Positions 1-13,152 of a DNA stretch of 64,000 nucleotides are shown piece after piece; within the stretch, counting starts at the first letter, position 1; every line of letters begins with the position of its first letter. This DNA is from Taeniopygia guttata (lineage: Eukaryota > Chordata > Aves > Passeriformes > Estrildidae). Both the position numbers and the translations under genes were made by a program. Under the pieces are notes generated by a model that did no database searches, had not been told where the DNA came from, and saw nothing but the letters and a program-made list of their open reading frames with translations. The stretch is from assembly GCF_048771995.1 (NCBI RefSeq), contig NC_133026.1:57785001-57849000 (forward strand), given 5' to 3'.

Positions 1-3000
1 TATGATGATAAACAATTTTAGAACAGTACACTCATTAGTTCAAAATTTATTAAATTAGCGATTCTAATTGAAGTTACAGAGATTAGGCTTCATGCATGTT
101 TAAATCAAAATGTAAGGATTTAAAAATGCTAATTAGAGACTAATGAATACTCATGTAGTGTTTTCTTAGCTAATCTATGAAAACAATCCAAATTAGAATA
201 ACATACAAGACAAAAAAGGAATAAACACAAAGGAAAAAAATTCTTTGCCACAAAACCAGGTTAATTTCAGACTTAATTAGATGGCTGTAATGTTATTAGA
301 ATATACATAGTTTACAGGGCTTCTTAGTACCCATAAAAAAGTTTTCTAAAGGCAATTTTTATTTAGAGAAAATTATGTTAGGTTTAAATATTTTTAAATT
401 GTGCAAGGGTGTTAATAACCTCTAACTCATTTCACTTGAAGATCCTGCATATAAATACAGTTTATATCAGTTTTTAGCTAAATGTCCTCATATACACTTT
501 TTATTTAAAGAAATAGCTTCTGCTGATGAAAATTATGCTTATGTAGGGATTGTTTCTTTGAGTTTAGATACCTGTAAAAAATGGGTTAAGTATTCAGCAC
601 TTTTTCATCAGAAAAATTGTTGAGAGAACTGTCTTTAATTTTCTGTATCAATCATAAGTACAGTAACTTGGTTTGAAACTTTTTAGGTGTTCATACGTTT
701 TTGTTTATCCTTGTTTCTTTCTTGTTCACTGGGCATGTTGGAGGCAGATAGGGTTCACTTGCCTAAAAAGGGGAAAAGAAACTCCAGTCCATGAGTTGGC
801 AGGCTGATTGAGAGGACTGTAAATTAATTTTGAAGGGTACATGGCCAGGCTCGATAGAGCTCAGCCTGGGGACAGCTTGCCAGTGTTGGGGGCAAAATCA
901 GCAGCCCAGCTGAACCCCCTGCACCAATACGTCCAGCATGGGTAGCAAAGAGGAGGAGCAGGAAGCCATGGTGCAGCAGAAAAGCTAAAATGTAATTGCC
1001 ATACTGCTCCCAAGGGAGAAAAAAGAAACTATTATTTTCTCAGCATCTGCTGCTTCAGTCATATCCCGACCTTAGCTTTTTTTTTTCAGAACTGCAAATG
1101 CTTGGGGACAGGGAGTGTGGGCTATGTAATCCTACTTTGACAGCCAAGCAGTCACCAAACCAAAACCATAGTTTTTTTTACTCCTCAAGTTTCACAATGA
1201 AGGATTAAAGTATTATACCTGCTTCTAGTCCAGCAGTGTATTGTCATTATCATAATCTGCATAGCTCTGTTAAAATAAGGTTTTGATACACAAGCATAGT
1301 ATATGCTAAGAACTATCAATGTTGTAAATAACCATAGAAGTATTTTGAAAATACTTTTTTAATGCAAGTTCAAGACAGTTTAATTATACCTCAAATGTAG
1401 AAAACTTGTAATGTTTGAAACAGGTGATACTTGGCTGATTATTTTCTCAGTAGTTCTTTCTCAACAGGAAGGAGCCTGGGATTTATGCTGTATAATACCT
1501 ACTGGAAATACTGATGTGTTATTTGCATAATCATTCACTGAGTCATCATTGTTCCATGCAGGTTCAGTAGAAAATGGTCCTTAATACCAGTTGAGTGAAT
1601 AAGAATACTTTGTTAAGAACATATACAGGATAAAAAAAAAAAAGTCAAGTGTTTCTTCCTTCAACTACTTCTAAATTTAAACATTGTCCTTGGGCTGCTC
1701 CTCCCTGGGACCATGTTGAATTTCCGTGTGTTCTACTGTGTGTAGTTCATGTGCATGAAGCATGGTGAAGTGAGCTGTTGCAATGCTAAATAGGATTCTC
1801 ATTCACCAGTGGTTGGTTCTATGACAAATAAAAACATCTAATGGGTAGAGCCTAATTGCATTATTCAAGGTAACACATGCAAATCATGTTTCTAATAAAA
1901 GTTTTATGATACCAGGTCTTTACATTTTAAAATCAAGTCATTTGGATAACTTGTTAACCAGCAAGTATTTTCAGTCACAGATTTCTAAAGGCTAAACCAG
2001 CCTGAAGAGACTGCTATTACTTCCTAATATAGGGTAGAGCTTGCTCAGAAGTTGACCCCTTTTTAAAATTTCCCTGTCATCTTGAGTGACACTTATTACA
2101 CCTATATTGTAATAAAAGGATGTGAATGCAAATGTTTTTGGGTTGTTTTTTTCTTTTCTGTTTTGGAAGAAGAATGAAAAAATTAAACCAGCTATCTGAA
2201 GATCAGTATCGTTTTTCTTATGCTTTAAAAGACTCTTGTCCCATTAAAAGTGGAGGTGGTTTTGAATTTAAGATCCCAGAAGCTGGGATATTGAGATGGT
2301 TAACAATGTAAAAATCTGGACTGGATGTGGCCAGATGAAAATGGCAGCGATCTACTGTTTTTATTTGTCCCTCAGATTTTATATATATCCTGTGTATACT
2401 TAGGTTGTATACCCATACAACCTAATGCTTTGCAGCTCTGATGTCCTGACTTTCTGCAGCAAAGATGTTATGTGGTTGTTCTTTTGGTTTTTTTGTTTGT
2501 TTTGTTTTGTTTTTTTGTTTTTTTGGGTTTTTTTTTTTTCCTCATAGTGGGCTTGAGAATGTGGTTCTTGGGCCCCTTGGTAGTGACAGACACTGTGAGG
2601 ACTCTAGAATTTCTAACAGTTTTCAATGTCTCTCTCTCCTTTGACTTCTTTACCAAAGGTCTTGTGTCTGACCTTAAAAAATTCTTTATTCCAAGTTTGA
2701 TGACATAACATAATTCATGGAATAAGTCCAAATTGGTTGTTGTCTGTCATGAGATGCTAACAAAATAGTGTGGACATAGCTTGGTCAGAGAGTTACAGCA
2801 TACCTATATAGACTTATTTTTAATAAATTCCTCAAAGATGACATAGGGGTTTTCAAGATTAATATAATTCAGTTTAAAAGAATTATAGTACTTTTAAAAT
2901 GGAGGCAACTCAGTGACTGGGTCAGAGAGAACAGAAATTTAGAAGTAAACTAATTTTTATGATTAGGATGGATTTTAGACTGTGCACTTACTTCTTGATC

Positions 3001-4659
3001 TGCAAGGAACTCAAAAATTTTCTTTTAGCTCCTAGAAGATAACCAGTTGCCTCTGAGACATAGTTGTATATTTTCTAAGTGTTTCTAGCTCTTCAACTGT
3101 TGTGAGTAACATGTACTGCCATCTAAATATTCCTATGTATACTTCTAAGTTCCCCAGAAACTGTCCTCTCTTCTTTCTAAGTGCTCTATTGGTACTCATC
3201 TCCCTTCCTAAAGGAATGCAATACAAGTTGAGGTAAAATAAAATAGTCAATAAAAAATCAACACAAATGTCACCAATCAATAGATATGTTGTGTTACAGG
3301 CATCTATTTACAGCGTTGGATTAATATATTCCAGATCCTGTTCCCCTCAGTGTGCTAAAGGCAGCTACAGGTATTTATTTAAAGTTTTACAAAGGGCTGT
3401 TCTTATTATCAAATATTTGCCATTCACCTTAGCAACTTCACTAGGCTTGCACAGGATGGAAGGATAGGAATCAGTCAGTATGACAGCTCTACAGGCAGTA
3501 AGATGCAAACTGCATTTCTTATTACACACCCATTCAGACATCTGGTTAAGTTATGTGAATGATTGCTAAAATCTGTGATTTTCAAGGATCAGTCTTGTTT
3601 ATTCTTCTCCTTGCTTACAGAAAAATGAAGCTCAACTTAACCTAAATTGTTGTTTTGATTTTTTTTTTAGCAGATACCTTTTATTAATATTACTGTATGA
3701 ATTGTTAGAAAATTATCTTCACAGTTATCTTCACAGTATCTTATAGATTTGAGCAGTGGAAGATAAACAGCCAGTCTTTAAAGTAAAAAAAAAATCACCC
3801 CAAAAAAACCTATAAATTCTTATAAAAACCATTTTATTAGACTGAGTTGTACTACATGTGATCTCAGTAAGTTGTTATCAATTCATCTTAGTTTTACCAG
3901 GCACAAGCAGTATAATATTAAAGTTGCATAGTTAATGCACATAACATTTTCCAGCAGTTTCAGGTTTTGTTTTCCTTGGAGAATGGGTGTCCATGTTTCT
4001 CATTTCTTAAGTGTGTGTTTTTCAGTAAGAAATTTTTAGCAATTGCTCTTCTACTAAAAGAGTACATAAAAGTAGAATTTCACTGTTCCTCAGAGTTAAA
4101 TTTAAGCTTCCACAGCAAGTTTTAGTGCATTTGCATGATGTCAATCATCATAGGCTCTTATCTTGTGACAGACTGGTAAACCCAAGGTACACATTTAACT
4201 GAGACTTCTTGCAGAGATAAAGATTGGTTCTGAAACACTGGGGTAAAATAATCCTTGGAATTTCTTGTGTAAACATTTAAATAACAAGAAACATAGCTTT
4301 GCTGTGTAAGTCTCAACTTGTTTTGCAGTAACATTTACAGTCTTCATTGATGCTACCAATACTATAGTATGTTTACCAAGGTAATAATTTGTAAGAAAAG
4401 TGAAAAAAAATGACATGGCTTGCTTGTACTGCATAATGGAATGCTCTTCCATAAAAATGTTAATGACATGAGAAAGACAGATATGAGCTACAGGACAAGG
4501 AAAAGTTGTATGAGGCACACTGTTGAGTATATTAGAATATATATTCGAATATGCTTTGTTCTGACACTAGACATTCTAAAGAGCATAAGGATAAAGATTC
4601 TGCCAAAATATTTATAATCTTTGGTGTTTCTAAATAGAGGTTGAAAATATGTTCTGAAT
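1..4659. other. Unique AT-rich DNA, no gene found
   Basis: No convincing exon, RNA gene or long reading frame is visible on either strand. The frames present are short and AT-driven. A GC-richer patch at about 840-1010 may be an old repeat, but I could not assign it to a family. Confidence 0.6.
2480..2540. repeat. T/G-rich low-complexity tract
   Basis: Runs of T broken by single or double G. It opens long but meaningless reading frames on both strands (F/V/L on plus, K/T on minus). Confidence 0.85.
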
Positions 4660-5202
4660 TGTTGTTGTGGTTTATTCCATCAGGGACAGAACACCACACA
4701 GCCATTTGCTTAGACCCCCTCAGTGGGATGGGGAAAGAACCTGAAAAAAAAAAAAAAAATTGAATCAATGGATTGAGATAAAGAGTTAACAGGACAGAAA
4801 GGGAAGGGAAACTTTTAAAAACACCAAGAGAATATACAAGCCAAGTGAGGCACAATGCAGTTGCTTACCACACAGTTACTCATGCCCAGCCAGTCCCTAA
4901 GTAGCAGGCTGTATTCCCCAGGTTTTTTTTGAGCATGACAATATATGGTCTAGAATATCCCTTTAGCCAGTTGGGTTCAGCCATCCCGGCTATGTCTCCT
5001 CTCAGTTTTTTGTGCACCTCCAACCTACTTGCCAGCAGTGCAGTATGAGAAACTGAGAAGTCCTTGGCTTCATGTAACCACTGCTCAATAGCAGCTAAAA
5101 CATCAGTTTATTGTCAACATTCTTCTCATCCTAAATCCAAAACACATCACTATACCAGCTACTAGGAAAAAAATTAAGTCTATCCCAGCCAAAACCAAGA
5201 CA
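4660..5202 (-). mobile_element. Solo LTR, avian endogenous retrovirus family A, degraded
   Basis: On the minus strand the element starts near TGTCTTGGTTTTGGCTGGGA and ends near CCACAACAAC, the edges of a very common avian LTR family. Landmarks follow in family order: a segment meaning 'tagctggtatagtg', AACACTGATG-like text, a CTCACTTGGC region and a terminal stretch matching GGTTAAACCAC poorly. It aligns by eye with the copies at 40759-41312, 30835-31180 and 21821-22342. No clean target duplication was found; A and T runs at 4742-4757 and 4922-4929 have grown inside it. The left edge is uncertain by about 6 bases. No internal retroviral sequence flanks it. Confidence 0.75.
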
Positions 5203-6034
5203 CAAATTTAGTAACCTGACGTTTAAATGCTTTGCTGGGACTATGATTGTATTGATGAGAATTTTTTTTTTTTTCAGTAAAAGAAGCCAGAAGCAGGCTT
5301 CAGAGATAAAGTAGCTAATATATTGTTTTGGGGTATGTAATGTCAGAATGAAGTAATGCACTACTAGAATGCTCAAAATATTTGCTTGGCTGCTTATGGT
5401 AATATCAACTCATCTGAAAGAATTTGTTCAATTTTCAGAATTCTTTATTTCTGTTACTAATATCACTTTTAGAAGAGTATTAAACCATTAAACAGTAAAT
5501 CTTCAAAGGTTTGTAATATGTTCTGTTTAAATTCAGAAACTAACAGCAGTAAGAGCTGTGAAAATATAAGAAATACAAATAGCATTCCAGTGTTGAAGAA
5601 AAAAAGTAGAGTGTTTAACTTAAGCCAACCTACATTAATAAGGACTCAAGAGGCTCTGATATTAATACTGTGTTAATTTAATGTCAAAGCAGACATGAGA
5701 ATAATTGACTATTGTCCTTTTTGCCTTCTATCTGGTACTTTCAGAATCCTATTTTAAATGGACTTTTGCAATGATTAAATTTTCCTGGAAGTAAAATACT
5801 GGACTAGTTCAGGATTCAAGTTGGTCTTCAATTCTTGTAGAAATTGATTTATATTGTGTTGTCAATTATTATATACTTAAATGTGTATTAAGCTAAATAT
5901 AGACTGCGGCAAAAAGTTAGAAGAATCAAGAATGAAGCAGGTAAGCTGGGCCTCAGAAGAAGGGAATATGGTAAGGAAAGGTGTTTTAGATTTTGCCTTT
6001 GTTTCTTAAACAAACCTTAATTTAACTGACAGGA
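5203..6034. other. Unique DNA, nothing recognised
   Basis: AT-rich sequence with no supported gene or repeat. Confidence 0.5.
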
Positions 6035-6210
6035 ACCCAAATTTTCCCCAAGTCAAGTCTGTTTTGCCAGTGATAGTATTTGGTAAGGAGTCTCATTGTC
6101 TTTATCTCACGTCATGAGTTTTTCTTTGTCTTGTTATTTTGTCCTCCTATCCTGTTGAGGAAAGTAGTGACAGAGTAGCTGAGTCTGGCAGCTGCCCAAG
6201 GTTAATGTCC
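6035..6210 (+). mobile_element. 3' fragment of an ERVL-like LTR (family B)
   Basis: Contains the family B tail in order: CCCCAAGTCAAGTCTGTTTT, a 'gccagtgatagta...ggtaagga' block, a 'tctttatctcacg' block and a 'gttgaggaaagtagtgacagag' block. The same tail is seen after the nested insertion at 50583-50733 and, inverted, at 56195-56340. The 5' part of the LTR is absent, so this is a truncated old copy. Confidence 0.6.
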
Positions 6211-7989
6211 CAGAGTTCTCACTATTGACATGGTCTTCTACTCTCTCAAACTCCTTATTACATATCCACTTCCAGTGTAAAATGGATAAAGCTAATGTGG
6301 GGGTTTTGGTGTTTAGTTTGTTATTTTTATTTTAAGGTAGATCTTCTATTCAAATATATCTTAATTTTGCTTTCCATTCAGATTCAATGAAGTGAAAACC
6401 GACTGAAGGACTATAAACAAAGGCTAATATAATATTAAAAATAGCAACATATTATTCTGAAGGGCAGATTCTAAAACTAATGCAGGGGCCACTAAATTGA
6501 AATTTAAGATAACTTCATCAGATAAACCACCACATGCAAAATGTGGCTTTGTAATGACTTTTGAGTCTCAATGACAATGCAAATTATTCTGCAGGTGATT
6601 GTGAACTGGAATATGTTATGAGGAGAAAAAATTGGTCATGCCATCCATTATTTTAGTGTTTGCAAGCAGTGAAATTTGCAGTAAGTGAAAATGAATGACT
6701 TTACAGATGTGCAATGTAGGATGTTCCCAAAACCATGGCATTTAGAAAGATGAGAGACATTATATTCTGTCTTTCTTTTCTTCATGAAAATCATATAATA
6801 GAATTTTGAAAGTGCCTATTTTTCCTGCTCCTGAGGGAATAGACTATACAGGAAACATCCATGCTATTTCATGTTTGGTGGAGTCTCCTGTCCCAGAAGG
6901 CAGATTTTTTTATGAGTAGAGTGATGTCTTGAGACCTCAAGGTGCATAAAGTGGTATATAACTCAGCTGTAACTGAGACAGCTTTCAGGGTTCTCTAAAT
7001 TGTTGAGAACACACAAAATCATTAGTGTCACAATATTTAGCTATTTGGCCATTTACCTCTTTGTGTGCCTTTCTGTATCTGGGCCATGAATTCTGGATTT
7101 TAGGATGCAATATAAATACTATATAGGCAATAAAGCACCTTGAGTGGCTATTCCAGCATCTTAGATTTATACTGAATGTAACCATTACCTGTATAAAGCT
7201 TAGTACTGCCTTTGGTAGTACTAATGAGGATGTTGAAGTGAGAAGCAAAAGCAGAATATGTTGAAGTTGATGACAGTAAATAGACTTTCTCCTTGTCTGG
7301 CCATTCTCCTTTAGCATAAGAAGTGCATACTATATAAGCAACTTCTACTTATTGACTGTGGGCTTCAGAAAGGAGAACTCCAAATCTTTCCCTGTTATTC
7401 TCTAGTTACCAAGGGAAGAAGCTGAATTCCTCATGTCCACCTCTGCCAAAAGCAGCAGCAGGTAAAAGCTGATTGAAGTAGAAAACAGTGGCACAGATGA
7501 TGTAGTTAGCACTCCATTCTCAACAGCTGTAATTATCTTCTCCTTCTGGGCTATGGAAGACAGGGAAAGATAATTTTCAGATCAACCACCTGTAAGAAAG
7601 TTGTTTATTTTTTGGAACTATTTTTAACCAAAAGGTGAATTCTTTTTCATGTAGGAATATATCTTACAGCTTTTAGAAAATGTTACAGATTTGAGACTGG
7701 AAATAGCTTCAAAGAATTTATTTAATGTACTTCTACATTATACTTGAAAGCAAATTTAACAGTTCTAATTCATGCATTTTGCTTACTTACTAAGAGTCCT
7801 CAAACTCAGCATGCAATGAACCTTGCTGATCTGAAACACTAAAAAAGGAAATTATTCTTGGTGTTTGCAGTAACAGCTTAAACAAGGAGTTTAATCACAA
7901 GGGATAATCTTTTTTTTTTTTCAGTTTCCTAATTAATATTGCCTTGGCCTCTTAGAACTTTAATTTACAAATTAGACCTAAAAAATAGT
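6211..7989. other. Unique DNA, nothing recognised
   Basis: No supported gene, RNA or repeat. A minus-strand frame of 110 codons at 6985-7317 has no recognisable domain or coding signature. Confidence 0.5.
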
Positions 7990-8013
7990 TATATATATAT
8001 CTATCTATATATA

Positions 8014-8052
<39 letters not shown>

Positions 8053-8080
8053 GTATATGTATATATATATGTATATATAC
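7990..8080. repeat. AT-dinucleotide microsatellite
   Basis: About 90 bases of TA repeats with CTAT, GTGT and CATATG interruptions. Self-complementary, so it could form cruciforms and is likely length-polymorphic. The Y/I-rich reading frame across it is an artefact of the repeat. Confidence 0.95.
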
Positions 8081-8670
8081 GAGTGGTTTCTACACAAAAA
8101 GGAGTAAAAAGTACTTCTTGTACAAGCATGTATTTAATTTGTAAGGATACCTGTCATGGGGTCATTACAGAAAAGGAGAAGTAGAAGATTTCTTCGAAAT
8201 GCATCAGATACACTACAAAATGTATTTTGGAGCTAATTCTCTATATGCACAACTCTACTTCTGCATATTAACTTTTTAATGGTATTGTGTTAAAATCCTT
8301 CTATGACAATTAGCTATGGATTAGGAGTGTTTGATGACATAACCTTTATTTAAAAAAGTTTACTCTGAAAGTAATAATCCATTAAATACATTCCTAGAAA
8401 GTAATTTTTAAACCCTAAATCATCAGAATTGCAAAATTTATTTAGCTAAAGATATGAGAATTTTATCAAACTGATTATTTTTCTTAAGTTATATAGCAGC
8501 TATGGATGAGGTATTTTTTAGACAGTGTAAGTTGGAACATTTATATTGACTGTATGGACTACACCAAAAAACCCATGTCTAAAAACTGATGCTGTGCTAG
8601 TGCAAAACTGTGGAACTGATCAGCCTGATAAATTAATTTGAGCAGCTTAGTGTGGATGACAAGGATGATC
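8081..8670. other. Unique DNA, nothing recognised
   Basis: AT-rich. The last 40 bases may already be degraded CR1 sequence. Confidence 0.45.
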
Positions 8671-8842
8671 AGCAATTGGAATGGGCTACACAGGGAAGTG
8701 ACAGAATCACCATCCCTGAAATGGTTCAGAAATCTTGTAGGTGTGGTGTTTTGGTAAATAATTTAGTGGTGGACCTGAAAGTGTTAGGTTGAGGGTTGTA
8801 CTCAATCTTAGAGGTCTTCCCCATGCACAAGGATTCTGTGAT
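8671..8842 (+). mobile_element. CR1 LINE, 3' end fragment
   Basis: Matches the CR1 3' end in order: GGAATGGGCTACACAGGGAA (usual 'ggaaca/tgggctgcccagggaa'), an 'accatccctgaaatggttcag' block, a 'ggacctgaaagtgttaggtt' block, then CAATCTTAGAGGTCTTCC and the tail GGATTCTGTGATGG. It is heavily diverged. It lies head to tail with a second CR1 end about 10 bases further on. Confidence 0.8.
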
Positions 8843-8851
8843 GGCGAAACT

Positions 8852-9121
8852 GTGGATGTTGGTGACTCGGTCCCTACTGTCCATTCCATTCTCCTGGAGA
8901 AGATGGCTGTTCAGGTAAGATATAAGAAATCTTTCCTTATGGAAAGGGTTATTAAGCAGTGGAACAGGCTGCCCAGGAAAAGGATTGAGCCACCATCCCT
9001 CAAGGTATTTAAAAGATGTGCATATGTGACACTTGAGGATTTGTTTTAGTAGTGACAGCACTAAGTTTATGGTTGAACTCCATTTCAAGGATCTTTTCTG
9101 ACCTAAATTACTCTATTATAG
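8852..9121 (+). mobile_element. CR1 LINE with internal deletion
   Basis: The first 65 bases resemble the reverse transcriptase segment around 'actgt...cattctcctggagaa'. The sequence then jumps to the C-terminal region, where the plus frame reads KQWNRLPRK and PSLKVFKR, the conserved CR1 ORF2 C-terminus (family form WNRLPREVVESPSLEVFK). It ends with the 3' untranslated text 'ctccatttcaaggatcttttctgacctaa'. Most of the RT domain is missing. Confidence 0.85.
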
Positions 9122-12100
9122 TCAATTTTTTATATTATTCTCACAGACTCACAATTCAACATAAACTTGAAATGCCAGCAAAAAGCAGTCTCACTGGTAG
9201 GCTCTGATACTATTCATACATTTAAGATGATTTCTACTAGTGTAAAAGACCCATCTAAGATGGAGCATACTGTATGAAAATATTAACATGATGATGTGAT
9301 CCAACTATAAAACTTACTGAAAACTAGGTATGCGTTTTATGGGAAAAAAGTCCTCTTTTAAAAATAATGAATTATTTTTTTTTATTAACATTGACCTTTT
9401 ATCACTCTGACTATGGTTGTAAGAGAAAACATCTTACATTTTATGATAGTGATTGAGATACACTATTCTAGGCATAGATACATCATCTGCCCTGTGACTT
9501 AGGAGCCCTAATTTGCTAAATAACATGCTTGGTGATGGAATGTGTCTCAGTCATGCTTTCCCCCAAGCTAGTTAGAATCATAGAATCTGAATCTGAAGAC
9601 CTGATAATACTGAAGAGGAAATACAACACTGGGTTTACTTGCCTACTCAATGGCCAGCAACAAAATATCAGCTCTATGTAAACATGAATCTTGCAGAAGG
9701 TAAAAATTGCAATTATCTAATGTTGAAACACAGATGACTTTATCTTTTTTGGGGTTTGATTTTTTTAACATTTCTGTGAATGTTTCATATGGAGAATGCT
9801 TTCATCTGGACAAACAGTGTGATCTCTGACTTATAAGTAAATATTTTGGGTAAAAGCGTTTTCTGTTTACTGCTGTCATTCTAAACTTAATCTAGAATAC
9901 TCAGATCAAGAATAGAACTATATTGTTTTCTCTGTTTGATTTTATTTATGTCTTGGAGTAGCATCATTTAAGGTGAGAAAATTATAGAATTACAAGGATA
10001 AAAAGAATACATCATGATAAAGTCCCTTATGTATACCTCTCTTACTACATAAGGTTCACAAAACTCCTTGTAAACTGTTGTTTTCATGGTACTCCAAGTT
10101 ATTTCTTCTGTATGAAGTTCATTATCAGTCCCTTTATAATAAGAGGAATTGAAAACCAATAAATCTGAGATTTCCAAACCTGAATCCTTGTGAGCTATCA
10201 GTAGTCTTTTGATCTTGCATTCTAAATTAGTACTGTGCATTTTTTTAAGGGTCTCACTGCCTTCATATTGATAGGAAACAGCAGAAAAAGCAGAATGGTC
10301 TGAAAATTTTTCAGAGGCCACAAGAAGGTCATTTGCAGAAATATTTCTCTTGCATTTCAAATATTTCTTTTCTTTTCTCCTTTCTCTAGCTTTTCTCTCA
10401 TAACATGATAATATGTGATATGCATCTGGTACCTTTTTCTTTTCTTGAAAGTTATTTTAATTCTTCCATTTCTAACCTTCCATTTATGTTCCATTGTGGC
10501 CTACTGAAATTATTTCCTATTGCACACATCCCCCAGTTCAGATAGTTTTATTATTGTGCCCTTTTCAATTCACTGAGGACGCCTTTACATCCTGATGAAA
10601 GTTCTTCAAAACATAGCTGACCTAAATCTTAATGGGGTATGTAGTATCATTTCCCAAGAAGATTTCTGTTTCATTGTGTGATCCTGGAAGATCATTCTTA
10701 AGTATCACGGATATGAAATCATTATGAAATGAATTTCCCATGAAAGTAACCTCTCACCCAGGAGAGATGAAACATTTGCTTTGTATGTACCATCTCTTCT
10801 GAGTGAGAATAATAGCACAGTGACTGTGAAAATATATTGAGATATATTATTTTATGTTATACCAGGGTGAAAAAAGAACATTAAAACATTCCTTAAAATT
10901 AGATGAAATAATTTCTACTTGCGTTAGCATTTATAAAGTGACACATTGTCTAAAAATAATACAAGGAACACTTGGAAATTATTTCACTTACAAAAATTCA
11001 GGATTCACAAGACTTTGCAATACCAGTGCAGACAACAAAATTAACTTGTTTCTTTGTCTGTTCATTATAATAGAATTTAGTTCAGTGATCATAGGATCTT
11101 ATTTTTGCTGTGTGTCTATGGTTTTTGTTAACAGAACAGAGTCCTTTTTTGAACTGGTCTGTATTCAAGTATGACTCTAAACTGCTTTCTGAACACGACT
11201 TGTACCCTGTTTGAAAATTGAGTTAAATTTTCTTTTGTTAGAGTTTCTTGTGATCACAATGACTCATTTCAAACTAATTCTTTGCAGTACCATTCCAAAG
11301 AGAAAGTCTTCCTATCCCTATGACATGGTTAAGATACAAGAGGAAATTTAGGTTACAAACACCCCATAATTGTAGGCAACTTGATTAATGCTGCTTTGTA
11401 TTGTGGTGATTACACAGGTTCAGGACACTGACTCGCATTGAACTCGGCTGAAACAGTGAATGTTTGAAGTCTGATGCATAAAAGCTCTGAAGGCCTCACA
11501 CCAAGGAGAGGAAGGAACACACAAACCAGACTATTCTTGCTGCCCTGTGAACTGTGTCACTGAGACTGGTTTCAGAGCAAGGTAGCCTTGGCACCTGCTT
11601 TGTCTGTGGGAACAGAGATTGATTATGACTTGATTAAGCTACCTGACCTATCTTGCAGGGAATCAGATTGATCTACTGGAATACTTTCTTCTTTAAAGAA
11701 TGAGCTGGTTCTTGTGCACTAAAATGAAAGTTCTATCCTGGAATCCCCTTCCTTGCTCCCTATCTAAACTTCTTCCCTCATTCCAATGTTTTCTCTTCTT
11801 GCTTTATTGCCTCCTCTTGTTCTTGTTCAGGAATGAGACAAGTTAACTGATTTTGAAAATAAGTAATATTCACAAAGAACATGAGAGTTCTAGCATGTCT
11901 TTTCACTTCTGCTAGTAGACTTTAAGCTAAAATAGTTGGTTGAATTGGCCTATATCTTCTGGCAGACTGTGTAAGTTTTTCATACACCTTTGTTTCTTCC
12001 TACTTCCATCCCATAACAGTTCTGCTGTGGTCATGGTAAGATTAAAGTTGAAACACTTTATCAGTGTTGCAATAGCGTACTGGTGTATGTATAAGAGCAC

Positions 12101-12134
12101 AAAAACTAGGGTAATTTTATAACCATCACTCACC
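9122..12134. other. Unique DNA, nothing recognised
   Basis: No supported gene. A 130-codon minus-strand frame at 9968-10360 is AT-rich, has no known motif and no splice context I trust. A dozen CR1-tail-like bases near 9573-9590 are too short to call. Confidence 0.5.
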
Positions 12135-12463
12135 AAGGTGAACAGTTCTGGTACAGACACGTTCCGCAGAGCAAGGCAAATTTCTAGAACCAGAGGAACC
12201 CCAGGAGAGCACCAAGATGCTCTGTTGACAGGGGAAAAAGAGCTAACAAAACTTCAACCCAGAACAAGAGGAGAACAGATTTCAGATTGCTCAGGGAACT
12301 GGTTAGTAAAGATCAGTGCTGGTCATTTTTCAAGCACCACCTCCCAAAGGCACAGCAGCAGGGAATTCCAAAATGTTTGAAGTCAAGCAGCTAGGACAGA
12401 AGGCCATCTTGGCAAACAAGGATCTTTTGGAGCTAAGCCAGAAAAAGAAGTCTTATGCCCAGT
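12135..12463 (+). mobile_element. CR1 LINE, 5' segment (endonuclease to RT linker)
   Basis: The text 'gttccgcagagcaaggcaaattt', 'gctggtcatttttcaagcacc', 'cagggaattccaaaatg' and 'gctaagccagaaaaagaag' follows the CR1 ORF2 region after the endonuclease domain. It stops at CCAGT (12459-12463), where an LTR has inserted, and resumes at 13153. The 5' end near 12135 is approximate, as expected for a 5'-truncated LINE. Confidence 0.8.
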
Positions 12464-13152
12464 TGTCCTAGTTTAGGGCAAATTTGGGGAAAACCCTCTG
12501 AAAGGAGCCCCCAGGAAATAAACCCCCACGGCCCCTCCCCACCCACCTGGTTCAGGGGAAAATTTCCTCTGAGAGAGAAGTGGAAAAGAACCTGTTTATT
12601 CAACAAACAAAGCACTCCCCAGCACCAAAACAATTAACAACACCAGATGACAACAAAACTCTTTCACCCCTCTGAAGAGATGAACAAATCCAGAAAGTCT
12701 TTCCTGGGAGTGGTCGCCCGGGTCTGGACACTGGGGATTGCTCTCCAGCACTGGGGATGGCTGCTGCAGATCACAAAATGCAGGCTCCTGGTGTTCCTTG
12801 GTGTTTCCTAGATCCCAGTCCAGAGCAGGTTGGATGGTATTCAGGAAGAGGAAAGGAAAAAGGAACAGTCCAGGGAAAGAATTGGACTGCTTAGCTAACC
12901 TAACTAGGAAGCAAGCAAAGCAAGAAAGCAGGCAAAGCAAGCAAGCCAAGCAAGCAAGCAAGCAAAAGCAAAGCCAGTCAGCCAGCCCTAGCCTTTTCTA
13001 GACAGCAGACCATGGGGGGAGGTGAACCAGATGATAACACGGCAAAACAAACCTTCACTTTCAGAGTCAGTTCTGAAAGCACAGAACATAATATCAAACG
13101 TAAACAGAACACACGATTGGAGATACAAACACCATAACGTCACCCTAGGACA
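12464..13152 (-). mobile_element. Solo LTR nested in CR1, 5-bp target duplication
   Basis: The element is bounded by perfect 8-bp terminal inverted repeats, TGTCCTAG at 12464-12471 and CTAGGACA at 13145-13152. It is flanked by identical CCAGT at 12459-12463 and 13153-13157. Read on the minus strand it has a U3 of about 550 bases, AATAAA at 12600-12595 and about 130 bases to the end, which sets the orientation. A GC-rich tail near 12500-12560 fits R/U5. No primer-binding site or retroviral gene adjoins it, so it is a solo LTR left by recombination. A 5-bp duplication fits ERVL or ERV1 better than ERVK; the family name was not checked. Confidence 0.93.
12907..12973. repeat. AAGC-type tetranucleotide repeat inside the LTR
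   Basis: Imperfect AAGC/AAAGC/AAGCC units inside the U3 part of the solo LTR (CTTG-type units on the LTR's own strand). Likely expanded after or within the LTR lineage. Confidence 0.85.

Noticed and set aside
840..1010. GC-richer patch that might be a small exon or repeat
   Set aside because: No open frame with splice signals and no repeat family that I can name with confidence.
9573..9590. Possible CR1 tail (AATCATAGAATCTGAATCTG)
   Set aside because: Too short and no CR1 3' text follows it.
9968..10360. 130-codon minus-strand frame
   Set aside because: No recognisable family, AT-driven codon use, no supported splice or promoter context.
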